Of a DNA stretch of 64,000 bases, positions 61,901-64,000 are shown in pieces (position 1 is the stretch's first letter; each line of letters begins with the position of its first letter). The notes below the pieces were generated by a model. That model searched no databases. It was not told where the DNA came from and saw nothing but the letters and a program-made list of their open reading frames with translations. The translations under genes were made by a program, and so were the position numbers. The DNA comes from Rallus limicola (Eukaryota; Chordata; Aves; Gruiformes; Rallidae), in contig JAKCOZ010000005.1 in the NCBI GenBank assembly GCA_022605955.1, forward strand, positions 50,841,762 through 50,905,761, in the 5' to 3' direction.

Positions 61901-63228
61901 TCACCTTGTGCTCATGAGTTTGGCAATCTTCTATCTTGATGATTTGTCAGTTGTTGACCTAGGCTACAGTTAATCCACAAGCAACTGTTAACACTTACTA
62001 ATTGCTTTTCATCAGACAAACTTTTAAAATCCTTTAATAAAAAAAATAAAAATTGATTCAGCTTTTCCTTCCTCTTAGACATGACCTTAATACATACTTT
62101 ATAAATGTGAATTTGCAAAACTAAAAAGTAATTAAAAAAAAATCACAGCATAGTAACAGCAAAGAAAAGGACAAGATTCTCTTCAGTTTCTGTGAATGAA
62201 ATAAGATTCTCAAGCCTAGAGATGAGGATTTTAAAAGATAATCTTGTACTAATACCATAGTATGCTAAGTAATTGATGAGGTAACATGGGCAAAGAAGCT
62301 GACCTTTCTTTAATCATTCTAAGAGCAACTCAGGATCTACTTGTGTCTAGCATGGCTTTGTGTGTGTCACACAGAAATTGTGATCAGAATTGAATAATGG
62401 AAGATAAAGCACCTAAAACCCCACTGACGTTAGCATTGAAAGGCAGGGCTTCACAGCTCTTAATCTCAGCCACTTCCACCTTCTTGTAAAGGCAAAAAGT
62501 TATCTCAAAATAAGTTGCAAATCTGTAATATTGTTTGTGCTGCTTACAAACAATAATCTCAGCTCTGTACTGGAGACTTCAGGAAATAATGATACTTGAT
62601 TTTTTAAAAAATGCAAGAAAGGAGCCAAAAGAAGGCACCAAACTCCCCATGGCTCGATCAGCCTGTGGTAATTCGGTCACCATTCTCCAAGATGACAGTG
62701 AAAAAAGAATGGTAGATTCTGAAAAAGAAACACCAAAATGACATATAGGAACAAAAGCAAGTAATTCATGCAATCAGTCCCCTTGACCCAAAAATCCCTT
62801 TGATACAATCAGAAGAAAATAATCAAACATAATGTGCAACCACAGAAGTATTTGAGAGACATGTATTAGTCTCTACTGGAGAGCACATGAATATAAAATA
62901 GATCACTCATAAGGGAAAAATGTCAAGATTTACAAATCATACAAGAAGGAAAATTAATAAGAAAGGAAATAAATCATTTAGAAGCCCTATAATTATTTAA
63001 GTATAAATTTGGTTTGCTTCTTGAAGTAACATGAATTTGGTTTCATTCATACAGTGTTGACAAATTGATCGTTCATATTGTTTTCCATGTCAAGACTATA
63101 ATTCCATCTAGTCTTTTTAAAATATGTTTGAGGAACAGCTCAGATTAAGGATTAAAGCGTGTTGGTTAACGAGTGTCCTTTTCTTGATCAACCTGAAATG
63201 ACCATGCTTTCAATCTTAAAGTGATAAC

Positions 63229-63300
63229 CAAAAAAACCCCAAACTTGTCTGAGAACAAATAAATCAAAAAAACCCCAAACTTGTCTGAGAACAAATAATC
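63229..63300. repeat. 36-bp tandem duplication
   Basis: Two near-identical copies follow each other, each holding AAAAAAACCCCAAACTTGTC then TGAGAACAAATAA. The spacing of the CCCC landmark (63237 and 63273) gives a 36-bp period. The near-perfect identity suggests a recent duplication. Confidence 0.95.
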
Positions 63301-63499
63301 AAAAGTAATTCTTTGGGAGGATTCATCCTTCAGATGGGACCACTTAATCTTAAAGTTATTTCATAATTATTTTGGGTGACCATGAGAAAGAACTGCAGGT
63401 AGCCCCTGTGGCACTTCTGTATTCAAATTAACCATCCGTTTCACAGTTGGACACGTCCCTGAAAATTTTTAATGTGCTATCTGAGTGCTGTCTTCTTCC

Positions 63500-63930
63500 T
63501 TTTATCAGAGCAGCACCTACCATCTCAGCCAGAGAAAACAATCCCTTCGTTTTCAGAACAGACATGTAATAAAGCTGTACCCTTTGATTATTCTCCAGTG
63601 CAATTCCTTTAGTTTCCCAGAGCTTTAACTATAATGCAGATAGTGCTGAGATTAAACGTGTGTGCTTGCACAATCTTTACTGGTTCATTTAAGTCTTCCT
63701 TCAAAGCATTTTACATTTTTCAAAGGCCAACACCAATCCAATTGGCTGCTTAAAATGCAGCCTATTACAAAAGCAAAGCTATAAGCTCCTGACAAAAACA
63801 TTCAGCCTTTCATACTAATCACAGATAAAGTGGATTTGGCAAAAGATAATTAGAGACGTCTAGAAGACTTCTGTATTCTGATTAAATCTGAATGCTTTCT
63901 CCAATGCAACTTAAATATTTAATACTAAGA
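63500..63930. promoter_or_regulatory. Candidate conserved element near right edge
   Basis: The block contains CCAATCCAATTGG (63733-63745; two CCAAT boxes, the second overlapping its reverse complement), CCCTTTGATTATTC (TCF/LEF-like), TTTTCAAAGGCC and AAAAGATAATTAGAGACG. It has no open frame or repeat hallmark. The role is inferred. Confidence 0.35.
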
Positions 63931-64000
63931 AAAACCAGAATACGGTGGTGAGGCATGTATGCTTAAGAAAATAATTATTACTTTGGAAAAAATCCTCAGG

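Larger units (their letters stand above)
57869..64000 (-). other. NUDT14: Partial upstream NUDT14 intron, runs off the window
   Basis: The acceptor TTCCTCAG ends at 57869 and the donor is not in the window, so this intron is at least 6.1 kb. It holds AT-rich blocks resembling conserved non-coding DNA (58630-58910, 63500-63930) and a 36-bp tandem duplication at 63229-63300. No exon coding for the conserved N-terminal segment was seen. Confidence 0.7.

Noticed and set aside
1..64000. CRISPR array, operons, phage or plasmid features
   Set aside because: No spaced direct-repeat array or dense prokaryotic coding is present. Spliced exons and CR1/LTR elements show vertebrate nuclear DNA.

Overview
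This window is vertebrate nuclear DNA, most likely from a bird. It holds several decayed CR1 LINEs with avian-type 3' ends, and two solo LTRs of the avian endogenous-retrovirus type that begins TGTCCTGGTTTCAG. It also holds spliced exons of one conserved gene with canonical GT-AG junctions. There are no bacterial operons and no CRISPR array. Almost all of the short open reading frames are chance frames.

The one protein-coding gene I can support is NUDT14 (UDP-glucose/ADP-ribose pyrophosphatase, a Nudix hydrolase) on the minus strand. Its last three coding exons lie at 57804-57868, 52619-52856 and 41432-41672. They join in frame to give the C-terminal ~180 residues, including the Nudix box. 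The first ~40 residues (presumably exons 1-2) were not found and probably lie beyond position 64000. The two complete introns are 4.9 kb and 10.9 kb.

Layout. Positions 1-41.3 kb are non-coding and moderately GC-rich. They contain a ~1.2 kb antisense ancient CR1 (360-1570), a CR1 3' end (24845-25106), a CR1 scrap (31195-31253), an antisense solo LTR (31593-32126) and several stretches that look like conserved regulatory DNA. They also contain an orphan CpG-rich island near 37.0-37.65 kb, a TA/TG microsatellite and a (GGGAT)8 array. Positions 41.3-64 kb are the visible part of NUDT14, distinctly more AT-rich. This part carries a sense-strand solo LTR with a perfect 5-bp target duplication (41709-42294), a ~1 kb ancient CR1 (49555-50620), a CR1 3' end (56692-57010) and more AT-rich, homeodomain-motif-rich candidate elements.

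The most striking observation is that the younger-looking LTR is inserted only 36 bp upstream of the last NUDT14 exon. It abuts the polypyrimidine tract, and a good branch-point candidate lies directly beside its target-site duplication. In human, NUDT14 lies between JAG2 and BRF1 with all three on the same strand (recalled knowledge). If that order holds here, the ~41 kb of non-coding DNA 3' of NUDT14 would be the upstream regulatory territory of JAG2. No JAG2 exon was seen, so this is inference.
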